This document shows, in pieces, positions 50,795-59,301 of a stretch of 64,000 bases of DNA. The notes below the pieces were generated by a model. That model had not been told where the DNA came from. It saw only the letters and a program-made list of their open reading frames with translations, and made no database searches. The stretch covers positions 62,001 through 126,000 of the forward strand of contig FCNS01000046.1 of the NCBI GenBank assembly GCA_900045905.1, written 5' to 3'. Position 1 is the stretch's first letter. Each line of letters begins with the position of its first letter. The position numbers and the translations under genes were made by a program. The DNA comes from Clostridiales bacterium CHKCI001 (GTDB taxonomy: Bacteria > Bacillota > Clostridia > Lachnospirales > Lachnospiraceae).

Positions 50795-52846
50795 ATGGAT
50801 CAAGAACAACTATTAGAAGAACAACATTTAGAAGATTGTAAAACAATTATCCGAGAGAATATTCGTCAGTATGAACAACAAGAACAAGCTTATAAAAAAG
50901 AGATTACAGAATTATTTCAAGAAGTGCGCCATGGAGAAGGTGATTCTTATGGACGCTTAATTGCAGAACAAAATATTTTAGAGCATACTCAAAACTCTCT
51001 GCGTAAAAATCGTGCAGCTTTAGAAAAAGCTTATTTCGGACGAATTGATTATACAGACGAAACATTTAAAGAAGAGGAAAGCTATTATATTGGCAAAAAT
51101 GGAATTACAAAAGACCGTACCAACGTTATTATCGTAGATTGGAGAGCTCCTGTATCCAGTGTATATTATGAAAACGAACTTGGAAAGGGCAGCTATGATG
51201 TTCCAGAATCTTCTCCAATCTCCATCAATTTAAAGAAGAAACGTACTTATGATATTTCCAACGGAACTTTACTTGGCTTTTATGATGATGATATTGCAGC
51301 CAATGATGAATTACTCATTAAATACCTTTCTCAAAATAAGGAAGCAGTGCTTGGAGACATTATTGCCACCATTCAAAAGGAACAAAATGAAATTATTCGA
51401 GACAGCCCATTTAAAAATATTATTGTACAAGGAGTTGCGGGAAGCGGAAAAACAACAGTAGCATTGCATCGTATTTCTTACTTACTTTATAATTATGAAG
51501 ATCGTTATAAACCTTCGGAATTTTGTATCGTAGGAAGCAATGATATGCTGCTGCACTATATTTCAAGTGGACTTCCAGAATTAGATGTTAACCATGTTTC
51601 TCAAATGAGAATGGATCTTTTTATTCCTTACTTGATGGGAAAAGCATGGAAGAAAAAATACAAACTGATTCCAGACCAGATGGATGCCCGTATAAAAAGC
51701 AAATTAGATTTTATTGAAAAACTAGAACAGTTTTTATTGGATTGGCGAGACCGCTCTATTAGCATGGATGAGATTCGTGATAAAGAAATTGGATTAATTT
51801 TCTCTTCTTCCAATATGCAAGAGACGAAAAGAAGTAATTCTCATCTTTCTCTCTTTCAGTTGGAAAAGCTTTATAATAGTCGAATTGCGTCACGCATCAA
51901 ATTCTTATGCAGCGACTTAGAATCCTCAACGAAAAAAATATTTCTGCAAAAATATAAAAACTATTTCCATCTCTCTGATTATCGATGGACGGAAATTCAA
52001 ATCTATATTGAGTTTTTGGAGTGGATGGAAAATCAAACGAATGATTCCTTTTCTGAAACAAGAAAATGTGCCATAAAGGGTCAATTGGATATTTATGATG
52101 CTGCTGCAATTGGATTAATATGGAAGAGAATTTTCCAAAAAAAAGAATCCGATGAATTTAGTCAAGTTATTATTGATGAAGCACAAGATTTTGGAGAGAT
52201 GGTCTATTATGTCTTAAAAGCGCTCATTCCAGATTGCTATTTTACCATTATGGGCGATGTCTCGCAAAATATTCGGTATGAAACAGGAATGAACGACTGG
52301 GATGGTTTAAAAAAAGCTCTGTTTCAAAACGAAAACGATAGCTTCTATTTACTCTCTAAGAGTTACCGAAATACAATTGAAATATCGGAATGCGCAGGAA
52401 AAGTATTGGAAAAAGCGTCTCAGGGAAATTATCGTATTCACCCAGTTATCCGCCATGGACAAGAAGTATCCACTCTTATCTCCAAATCAAATGAATTAGA
52501 AAACACCTTAAAACAGACGATTAAACAGATACAGAGAAAAGAATTTGAAACGATCGCAGTTATATGTAGAGATGATGCAGATGCTCAACAAGTACGTAAT
52601 CTGCTCTCTATTTCAGAACAGAATCCAAATGAATTTCATAATGGAATTATGGTACTGCCTGTGCATTTAACAAAGGGATTAGAATTCGATTGTGTTCTGC
52701 TTTGGAAACCCGATGAAGCCCATTATGGACAGAACCCAAGAGATGCCAAGCTTCTCTATGTAGCGATTACACGTGCCTTACATGAGCTCTATCTAATCGC
52801 CGACAAAGAAATTAGTCCATTATTTAATCACAAAGTAGATGATTGA
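50795..52846 (+). CDS. UvrD-like helicase, HelD/HelR-type RNA-polymerase recycling factor
   Basis: This 683-aa superfamily-1 ATPase starts with a coiled-coil N-arm (about 1-80). VDWRAPVSSVYYE (114-126) is characteristic of HelD. Walker A is GVAGSGKTTVALHR (213-226), with IIDEAQDFGEM as Walker B near 460, SYRNTIEISECA, HLTKGLEFDCVLL, and LYVAITRALHEL near the end. HelD proteins pry stalled RNA polymerase off DNA, and relatives give rifampicin tolerance. Length is slightly short of B. subtilis HelD. GGGAGAAG precedes the ATG. It is monocistronic, with a terminator at 52874-52920. Confidence 0.88.
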   Translation: MDQEQLLEEQHLEDCKTIIRENIRQYEQQEQAYKKEITELFQEVRHGEGDSYGRLIAEQNILEHTQNSLRKNRAALEKAYFGRIDYTDETFKEEESYYIGKNGITKDRTNVIIVDWRAPVSSVYYENELGKGSYDVPESSPISINLKKKRTYDISNGTLLGFYDDDIAANDELLIKYLSQNKEAVLGDIIATIQKEQNEIIRDSPFKNIIVQGVAGSGKTTVALHRISYLLYNYEDRYKPSEFCIVGSNDMLLHYISSGLPELDVNHVSQMRMDLFIPYLMGKAWKKKYKLIPDQMDARIKSKLDFIEKLEQFLLDWRDRSISMDEIRDKEIGLIFSSSNMQETKRSNSHLSLFQLEKLYNSRIASRIKFLCSDLESSTKKIFLQKYKNYFHLSDYRWTEIQIYIEFLEWMENQTNDSFSETRKCAIKGQLDIYDAAAIGLIWKRIFQKKESDEFSQVIIDEAQDFGEMVYYVLKALIPDCYFTIMGDVSQNIRYETGMNDWDGLKKALFQNENDSFYLLSKSYRNTIEISECAGKVLEKASQGNYRIHPVIRHGQEVSTLISKSNELENTLKQTIKQIQRKEFETIAVICRDDADAQQVRNLLSISEQNPNEFHNGIMVLPVHLTKGLEFDCVLLWKPDEAHYGQNPRDAKLLYVAITRALHELYLIADKEISPLFNHKVDD

Positions 52847-52873
52847 TTTTCAACCTTTATTAGAATATGAAGA

Positions 52874-52949
52874 CGATTGCAGTAGTTTCCTTACCCTATT
52901 GCAATCGCTCCATTTTTATTATCGTGGTATGCAAAAGACATCTAATGGA
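52874..52949 (+). terminator. helD terminator plus post-terminator motif
   Basis: CGATTGCA and TGCAATCG arms (52874-52881, 52900-52907) are followed by CTCCATTTTTATTATCGTGG and then TATGCAAAAGACATCT. This is the only plus-strand member of the motif family in the window and it follows the orientation of its gene. Confidence 0.75.
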
Positions 52950-52979
52950 TCTTTCCTTTTGTTTAATCAAAATAAACCC

Positions 52980-54986
52980 TTACTTATTTTCCTCTATCAT
53001 TTTGTTGCATCCCAAATGTGCAATCCAGAAATAGCCACCATAAATAAGTATAATCACTATTGATGTAGTAATAAGCGATGGGAGTATTTGCTCTGATTCA
53101 TAAATCCCAAGCATTTGATTACATACTTGAATCCCAAAGATGGAATGAACGATGGAGAGAATCAATGGAAATCCAAAAAAGATACTATGTTGTTGGAGTA
53201 ATGCATGATGAATCTCTTTTTCTTTTACACCCAGTTTTCTTAATAATGCATACTTTTCTTTACTATCTGCCGCATCCGACATTTCCTTTAATGCTAAAAT
53301 TGCAGCACCTGCCATCATAAATACAATTCCAAGATATAGCCCAAGAAAAATATACATCGCACTTGTTCCAATATTATCGTCATAAATATTAGAACGTGTT
53401 CCTTTATAAACTGGATCCCATTTTGCATCGTTTGGATTCAGTTGCTGATCAAACGCATCACTATCTATAAAATCCTTCCACTCACGATCATTTTCCTTTT
53501 GATCAGAATAGTTTGCAATATAATAATTACAATACCACTCTTTTTCTTGGACAATGACGGAATCTGGTACAATCATTACTCCCATATTCATTGGACTATA
53601 ACTCATTGTTAAAAACCCAGTTTGACAACTAAAATACTTTGGGTGATACAATTGTCCATCAATTTGAATTTGAGGACTCTTTTTTAGTCCTTCGTTCCAC
53701 TGTATAACCATATTTTCATAATCTGCTAACAAAATAAATTCATTTTCTTCTAACGAATATTCCGAAAAATGATAAATTTGAGCCACTTTATTATAATCGC
53801 TAATTCGAATTAAAGGAATCCGAGCCTTATTAAATGTATCTCCAAAATCTACAATTCCCTCCAGAATAGAGGCATTTGTCACCGTTTCTTTTTCAAATGT
53901 ATTGATATCCACAACTTCTTTGAAACTATTTTTATCAATTTTTTGTTCTTCTAATACATCTAAAACCGAATAACCATCTCTCATGTCTTTATACAAACTA
54001 ATCGAAGCTGGTGCCAGCGATTCCATAATTCCATCTTTATGTCCCTTTAATGTAAACGCAGCAGATAACACACAAATCGTTAAAAATAACAAGAGACAAA
54101 TGATACTTCCTGAAATTACGGTCGTATTTATTTTATTCGATATTTCCCCCAATACAAATGAATTCAGTTTTCTTCTATAAAAATGGGGAATCTTTTTTAC
54201 TACCTGCACCAACATTCCAGCCATTGACCAAAAGATAAGAACGGTTCCAACAATTCCAAGTAAGATTTGGATTAGTACGTCCCCTTGTGTTTGTAAGTCC
54301 TCTGCTCCTATTGTTACATTATAATATGCATAACCAAGCATCCCTACTGCTACCAAAAATACAATAAAACAAACCAATGGATTTTTTAGCCGATTTTTTT
54401 CCTGCTTTTTATTTGCTGTGAGTAAATCAATTAGTTTCGCTTTGCGAATGGTAATTAAGTAAAAAATAATTGCCCCCACATAGATCACAGAAAAATATAA
54501 GATACATCTTAAAATTGCACTCCACGATATCACAAATATAAATTGATCCATATCTGCTTCAAATAAGTTTGCAACAAACAATGACATAAACTGAGAAAGT
54601 CCAATTCCTACAGCTAAACCTATTACAAGGGAAATCACTCCAATAATAAGTGTTTCCCAAAAAAGAATTTTAGAAATTTTCCATCGACTCATTCCCAATG
54701 TCATATAAATACCAAATTCATTTTTTCGTTTCTTCATCATAAAATGACTCGCATACACAATTAAGTATCCTAAGATTAATGCAACGAGAACACTTATTCC
54801 AGATAATACTCCATTCATTGTAGCGATAATATCCTCTTTTGTTTGGGAAACCTCCATCATTGCCGCCTGGGTTCCAATGGCATTAAACATATAAAAAACC
54901 GCAACACCTAAAATCAAAGTAAAAAAATAGATCGAATAATCCTTTATACTTTTTTTAAAGTTTTTTACTGACAGTTTAAATAACAT
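52980..54986 (-). CDS. BceB-type ABC transporter permease
   Basis: This 668-aa permease has ten predicted membrane helices and a large extracellular domain between helices 7 and 8 (about 320-560), the feature of BceB proteins that sense and counter cell-wall-targeting peptides. The FtsX/MacB-type membrane units are seen in KKRKNEFGIYMTLGMSRWKI and at the C-terminus in EKYALLRKLGVKEKEIHHAL. GGAGGTGATTTAAATC precedes the ATG, within the end of bceA (11-bp overlap). It works with the ATPase at 54976 and the BceRS pair at 55866-57547. The peptide recognised is unknown. Confidence 0.93.
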   Translation of the reverse strand: MLFKLSVKNFKKSIKDYSIYFFTLILGVAVFYMFNAIGTQAAMMEVSQTKEDIIATMNGVLSGISVLVALILGYLIVYASHFMMKKRKNEFGIYMTLGMSRWKISKILFWETLIIGVISLVIGLAVGIGLSQFMSLFVANLFEADMDQFIFVISWSAILRCILYFSVIYVGAIIFYLITIRKAKLIDLLTANKKQEKNRLKNPLVCFIVFLVAVGMLGYAYYNVTIGAEDLQTQGDVLIQILLGIVGTVLIFWSMAGMLVQVVKKIPHFYRRKLNSFVLGEISNKINTTVISGSIICLLLFLTICVLSAAFTLKGHKDGIMESLAPASISLYKDMRDGYSVLDVLEEQKIDKNSFKEVVDINTFEKETVTNASILEGIVDFGDTFNKARIPLIRISDYNKVAQIYHFSEYSLEENEFILLADYENMVIQWNEGLKKSPQIQIDGQLYHPKYFSCQTGFLTMSYSPMNMGVMIVPDSVIVQEKEWYCNYYIANYSDQKENDREWKDFIDSDAFDQQLNPNDAKWDPVYKGTRSNIYDDNIGTSAMYIFLGLYLGIVFMMAGAAILALKEMSDAADSKEKYALLRKLGVKEKEIHHALLQQHSIFFGFPLILSIVHSIFGIQVCNQMLGIYESEQILPSLITTSIVIILIYGGYFWIAHLGCNKMIEENK

Positions 54987-55743
54987 GATTTAAATCACCT
55001 CCAAGCAGTGAGACAACATCAATAATCTTATTAAAAAATTTCTTCCTATCATCATCCCCTTTGCGAATCTCATCAAATAATTTTCCATCTTTAATAAAAA
55101 TAACACGATTCGCATAACTAGCTGAAAATGCATCATGTGTTACCATTAAAATCGTCGCTTGAAGCTGATAATTTAAATCATTCAGACTTTCCAACAGCAT
55201 AGCCGAACTTTTCGAATCCAATGCACCAGTCGGTTCATCTGCCAATACCAATTTCGGATTTGTGATAAGAGCTCTCGCACAAGCCACCCTTTGTTTCTGT
55301 CCTCCTGACATTTGATAAGGATACTTTTGTAATACATCGATAATATTAAGTTTTTCTGCCATTTTTCCTACCCTCTCATTAATAGTAGCAGGAGAAACAT
55401 TTTGAATCTGCAACGCCAATGCAATATTATCATACGCATTCAATGTATCTAACAAATTAAAATCCTGAAAGATAAATCCAAGCTGTTCACAGCGAAACTT
55501 CGCAAGTGCAGCTCCCTTTAAATCTGTGATGTTCGTTCCATCTAATTCAATGATTCCGCTTGTTACTCGATCAATCGTAGAAATACAATTTAACAATGTT
55601 GTCTTTCCAGAACCACTTGCTCCCATAATTGCAATAAATTCTCCTTTATTTACATCAAAGCTCATATCATCAATGGCTTTCGTTAAACTGGAGCGATTTC
55701 CATAATACTTTACAATGTGTTCAATTTTCAATAATTGATTCAT
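54976..55743 (-). CDS. BceA-type ABC transporter ATPase
   Basis: This 255-aa ATPase has Walker A GASGSGKTT (41-49), a Q-loop in GFIFQDFNLL, signature MSGGQKQRVACARAL (about 143-157), Walker B LVLADEPTGALD, and the switch histidine in MVTHDAFSAS. It drives the BceB permease at 52980. AAAGGAG precedes the ATG. Its promoter region holds a TTACA-TTGC-TGTAA site at 55850-55863, which agrees with the TNACA-N4-TGTAA consensus described for BceR-like regulators. The 44-bp repeat element lies between promoter and start codon. Confidence 0.94.
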   Translation of the reverse strand: MNQLLKIEHIVKYYGNRSSLTKAIDDMSFDVNKGEFIAIMGASGSGKTTLLNCISTIDRVTSGIIELDGTNITDLKGAALAKFRCEQLGFIFQDFNLLDTLNAYDNIALALQIQNVSPATINERVGKMAEKLNIIDVLQKYPYQMSGGQKQRVACARALITNPKLVLADEPTGALDSKSSAMLLESLNDLNYQLQATILMVTHDAFSASYANRVIFIKDGKLFDEIRKGDDDRKKFFNKIIDVVSLLGGDLNHVI

Positions 55744-55760
55744 ATTCAGAAACTCCTTTC

Positions 55761-55800
55761 TAAACCTTCATGCCCGCTTTGCGGGCACCAGCATGATAGT
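55761..55800 (-). repeat. 44-bp leader hairpin element, copy 3 (bceA)
   Basis: The GCCCGC-AAA-GCGGGC hairpin and flanks match the leuB and murE copies except at the distal end. It is sense to bceA, 18 bp before the start codon. Confidence 0.75.
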
Positions 55801-55870
55801 ATTATATAATTCCTCCACTTATGAATCCATTGATCTATATAAAATAACCTTACATTGCTGTAAGGTTATT
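55801..55870 (-). promoter_or_regulatory. bceA promoter with BceR-type operator; hairpin overlaps bceS end
   Basis: AATAACCTTACA-TTGC-TGTAAGGTTATT (55843-55870) is a perfect 12-bp inverted repeat containing TTACA-N4-TGTAA. It overlaps the bceS stop codon and is followed on the minus strand by TTTTATATAG, so it may also terminate the bceRS transcript. TATAAT at 55806-55801 is the likely -10; the -35 region is poor, as expected for activation. Confidence 0.65.
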
Positions 55871-56882
55871 GAGCTACTGTAAGATACGAATCCTGATCAA
55901 AATCAATTCTTACTTCTGTATATTCATTTTGTTTGGAGTCAATTGTTATTTTATGTCCCAATTCTCTAGCCATTCGATTGCATAAATACAGTCCTAGCCC
56001 TGTAGATGCCACTGTCTTATGTCCATTCTCTCCTGTGAATGACTTCTCAAATACTCTTGATAAATCAGCTAAAGCAATTCCAATTCCATTATCTCGAATA
56101 CAAAGCCGCAACCCATGTTCTATTTTAACACAAGTAAATAAAATCTCTGGATTCTCTTTCCTCCTATATTTAACTGAATTACTGATAATCTGACCAATTA
56201 TAAAACTAAGCCATTTTTCATCTGTCAATACAAAACATTCTGGGACATTTTGTAAAATTTTTATTTGATTTAAAATTAAAGTATCCTTATTTTCCTTTAC
56301 TACCATATCTACAATATCTTTCAAACAGCATTCCTTGATCATATAATCCTTTTGAGGAACTTCGCTTCGAATATAGTAAAGGACTTGTTCTACATAAGTT
56401 TCAATTTTTCTTATCTGTTCCCGCAATGCTCTTGGATAATCTTTTTTATTGTTATAGACCATTAGTTTCAGACTTGTAATTGGCAGTTTAATTTCGTGAA
56501 CCCACGTTTCAACATATTGTTTAAATTCATTGTTCTTTCTAACCTGAGCGAAAATTTCATCATTCATTGACTTTGAGATTTGCTCTAACCACTGATAAAA
56601 CAGTTGTCCTTCTAGAAAATCTGGCTGTTCTATCATTTCAACTAACAGAAATTTTTTGTCTAATTGCAAAAGCTGCTCTTTTATTTTTTGATAAAACTGC
56701 TTTTTCCTCTGATAATTATAAGAGACAATAACAATTCCACTTCCTGTCAAAACCACTTGCAGGAAAATCTGCAATTCAATCGTAGTCTTAAACAATAATA
56801 AAATCGCTTCTACAATTACAACCATCCCAACAAAAATACCAATTGGTATCTTGTGATCACTCAAATAGTCCCAAAGTCTCAT
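55866..56882 (-). CDS. BceS-type sensor histidine kinase
   Basis: This 338-aa intramembrane-sensing kinase has two N-terminal membrane helices (about 13-31 and 36-55) with almost no extracellular loop. The phospho-acceptor H129 is in TWVHEIKLPITSLKL, the wording typical of BceS. The ATPase domain has SNSVKYRRKENPE (N box), IRDNGIGIALADL (G1) and STGLGLYLCNRMA (G2). Such kinases do not detect the peptide themselves but read the transport activity of BceAB. The start overlaps the response-regulator stop by 4 bp (ATGA). bceA follows after 122 bp. Confidence 0.94.
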   Translation of the reverse strand: MRLWDYLSDHKIPIGIFVGMVVIVEAILLLFKTTIELQIFLQVVLTGSGIVIVSYNYQRKKQFYQKIKEQLLQLDKKFLLVEMIEQPDFLEGQLFYQWLEQISKSMNDEIFAQVRKNNEFKQYVETWVHEIKLPITSLKLMVYNNKKDYPRALREQIRKIETYVEQVLYYIRSEVPQKDYMIKECCLKDIVDMVVKENKDTLILNQIKILQNVPECFVLTDEKWLSFIIGQIISNSVKYRRKENPEILFTCVKIEHGLRLCIRDNGIGIALADLSRVFEKSFTGENGHKTVASTGLGLYLCNRMARELGHKITIDSKQNEYTEVRIDFDQDSYLTVAQ

Positions 56883-57547
56883 ACTAACAAATATCCTTGC
56901 TTTCTTCTCGTCTGTATCACATCCGAAAGTCCAATTTCACTCAGCCTTTTACGAAGTCGATTGATATTAACTGTCAATGTATTATCATCTACAAAATTAT
57001 TATAATCCCATAGGTAGTCCATCAAATCATCTCTGGATACAATTTCTCCTTCATGCTGTAATAAAAAGTAAAAAATCATCAGTTCATTTTTTGATAATAT
57101 CACTTCCTGGTCTTGATATTGTATGGAACTTCTTAGTAGATTTAATGTAACTCCACGATAGTTTAGTTGCTCCTGTGACAATTGTTTTCCTGACCGTTTT
57201 AGTAAAGCTTGTATTCGCAACAATAATAATGTCGGATTATATGGCTTTGTGATATAATCATCCGCCCCATAACTCATACTCATAATCTCATCCACTTCGG
57301 TCGTTTTACTCGTTAGCATAATAATCGGTATCTCTGAGTTTTCTCGAATTTCTCTTAAAATTGCCTGCCCATTTGCCCCAGGAAGCATAATATCCAACAA
57401 AATTAAATCTGGAGTAAATTCAATGATTTTCTCAGCAGCGTTTTTATATTCCAACAGTTGGTATACATCATATCCATTATTAATTAGAAGATGTTTTAAT
57501 TCATTTCGAAGTGTTGGATCATCTTCCACAATTACTATTTTCTGCAT
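56879..57547 (-). CDS. BceR-type response regulator (OmpR family)
   Basis: This 222-aa regulator has a receiver domain with acidic pocket D9/D10, phospho-acceptor D52 in LLDIMLPG, and K80 in MLTSKTTE. A C-terminal OmpR winged helix follows (about 125-222), ending in TLTVNINRLRKRLSEIG and RRKQGYLLV. It should activate bceAB through the inverted repeat at 55843-55870. AGGAGAATCT precedes the ATG. The gene lies only 8 bp after the second ABC exporter gene, so exporter, bceR and bceS appear to share one transcript. Confidence 0.95.
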   Translation of the reverse strand: MQKIVIVEDDPTLRNELKHLLINNGYDVYQLLEYKNAAEKIIEFTPDLILLDIMLPGANGQAILREIRENSEIPIIMLTSKTTEVDEIMSMSYGADDYITKPYNPTLLLLRIQALLKRSGKQLSQEQLNYRGVTLNLLRSSIQYQDQEVILSKNELMIFYFLLQHEGEIVSRDDLMDYLWDYNNFVDDNTLTVNINRLRKRLSEIGLSDVIQTRRKQGYLLV

Positions 57548-57555
57548 AGATTCTC

Positions 57556-59301
57556 CTATAATGCAAACTGGCTATTATATAGATTTGCATAAAATCCATT
57601 CTGAGCAAGCAATTCTTCATGTGTTCCCTGCTCAATGATATTACCATTGTTCATAACAAGTATGACATCCGCCTCCTTAATCGTAGAAAGACGATGTGCA
57701 ACAATAAAGCTTGTTCTACCCTGCATCATTTTCGCAAATGCTTTCTGAATACGGATTTCAGTTCTTGTATCAATCGAAGAGGTCGCCTCATCCAAAATCA
57801 GCATTGGAGGCAGGCAAAGCATAACTCTGGCAATACAAAGTAATTGTTTCTGCCCTTGGGATAGATTTCCTCCATCTTCTGTAATTACTGTGTCATATCC
57901 CTGTGGTAAACGCTTAATAAAGCTATGTGCATGTGCCGCTTTTGAAGCTAGAATCATTTCTTCCTCACTTGCGTCTGGTTTTCCATAAATGATATTTTCT
58001 CGGATAGTACCAGATTTCAGCCATGTTTCCTGAAGTACCATACCATAATTATCTCTAAGACTCTCTCTTGTAATATGACGAATATCTTCTCCTTCTACCT
58101 TTACACATCCATCATCTACATCGTAAAAGCGCATTAAAAGATTAATAATCGTACTCTTTCCACATCCAGTTGGTCCAACAATTGCAATTCTCTGTCCTGG
58201 TTTTACATTTAAATTAAAGTCTTCAATCAATTTCTGTTCTGGTGTATAAGAAAAATACACATGATCCATCTCTACATTTCCATCCACATCTGCTAATACA
58301 ACTGCATCTTCTGCATCTGGAATTTGTGGTTCTTCTTCCATTAACTCAAACACACGAGCAGCTGACGCAAGTGCATTTTGAAGTTCTGTAATGACACCAC
58401 TGATCTCATTAAATGGCTTTGTATATTGGTTTGCATAACTTAAAAAACTCGTTAATCGTCCAACCGTCAGCACTCCATTTACTGCTGCAATTGCCCCTAC
58501 AATACCAACTCCTGCATAAACCACTCCATTCACAAACCGAGTCGCTGGATTTGTAATTGAAGAAAAAAACGTTGCTTTTAAACTAAACTCTCCCAGCGTT
58601 TCATTGATTTTATCAAAACGCTTTAATGCATCATCCTCATAACCAAATGCTTGTACCACTTTTTGATTTCCAATCATTTCATCAATGAGAGAAGTTAATT
58701 TTCCTCGTGTCTCAGACTGTTTATGGAACATCGTATACGTACGCTGTGCAATAAAACGTGCCACAAACAAAGAAAGTGGTGTGATAATTACTACGACAAG
58801 TGCAATAATCCAGTTTAGATAAAGCATAAATGCAAGCGTTCCTATAATCGTAATAACCCCAGAAAATAACTGTGTTAATCCCATCAAAAGACCATCGGAA
58901 AATTGATCCACATCCGATACAATACGACTTACTACATCTCCATATTGATGGCTATCTACATATTTTAAAGGAAGATTTTCCAAACGATGAAATGCCTTTG
59001 TTCGGATATCTTTGATCACGCGAAATGTAATACGATTGTTGCATACATTCATCAACCACTGGCTCAATGCTGTAATTACAATCACAACTACAATCTGCTT
59101 TATAATCGCCCATACCCCAGGAAAGTTAACATTTCCTGCTGCCACAATCTCATCTACTGCATATCCAATCAAGATTGGCACATACAATGTTAATGCAACA
59201 GTCACAGCTGCCATAACAAAGGATAAAACAACTAGAAACCAATAAGGACGGATACTCCTCAGAACTTTTAACATAACTTCTTTATTTTTTTCTTTACCCA
59301 T
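57556..59301 (-). CDS. ABC exporter half-transporter, catalytically complete subunit
   Basis: From the ATG at 59301 the protein is 581 aa: six membrane helices (about 15-320), then an ATPase domain. Walker A is GPTGCGKSTIIN, the signature LSQGQKQLLCIARVM, and Walker B LILDEATSSIDTRTE with a normal catalytic glutamate. GGAGGGG precedes the ATG. It overlaps the other half-transporter by 8 bp, so the two form a heterodimer of the BmrCD/LmrCD type that exports drugs, peptides or lipids. It is 8 bp upstream of bceR, which suggests a link with antimicrobial-peptide defence. Confidence 0.93.
   Translation of the reverse strand: MGKEKNKEVMLKVLRSIRPYWFLVVLSFVMAAVTVALTLYVPILIGYAVDEIVAAGNVNFPGVWAIIKQIVVVIVITALSQWLMNVCNNRITFRVIKDIRTKAFHRLENLPLKYVDSHQYGDVVSRIVSDVDQFSDGLLMGLTQLFSGVITIIGTLAFMLYLNWIIALVVVIITPLSLFVARFIAQRTYTMFHKQSETRGKLTSLIDEMIGNQKVVQAFGYEDDALKRFDKINETLGEFSLKATFFSSITNPATRFVNGVVYAGVGIVGAIAAVNGVLTVGRLTSFLSYANQYTKPFNEISGVITELQNALASAARVFELMEEEPQIPDAEDAVVLADVDGNVEMDHVYFSYTPEQKLIEDFNLNVKPGQRIAIVGPTGCGKSTIINLLMRFYDVDDGCVKVEGEDIRHITRESLRDNYGMVLQETWLKSGTIRENIIYGKPDASEEEMILASKAAHAHSFIKRLPQGYDTVITEDGGNLSQGQKQLLCIARVMLCLPPMLILDEATSSIDTRTEIRIQKAFAKMMQGRTSFIVAHRLSTIKEADVILVMNNGNIIEQGTHEELLAQNGFYANLYNSQFAL

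Noticed and set aside
52839-53063. 74-aa plus-strand frame after helD
   Set aside because: It contains the helD terminator and then runs antisense into the BceB gene. It has no domain.
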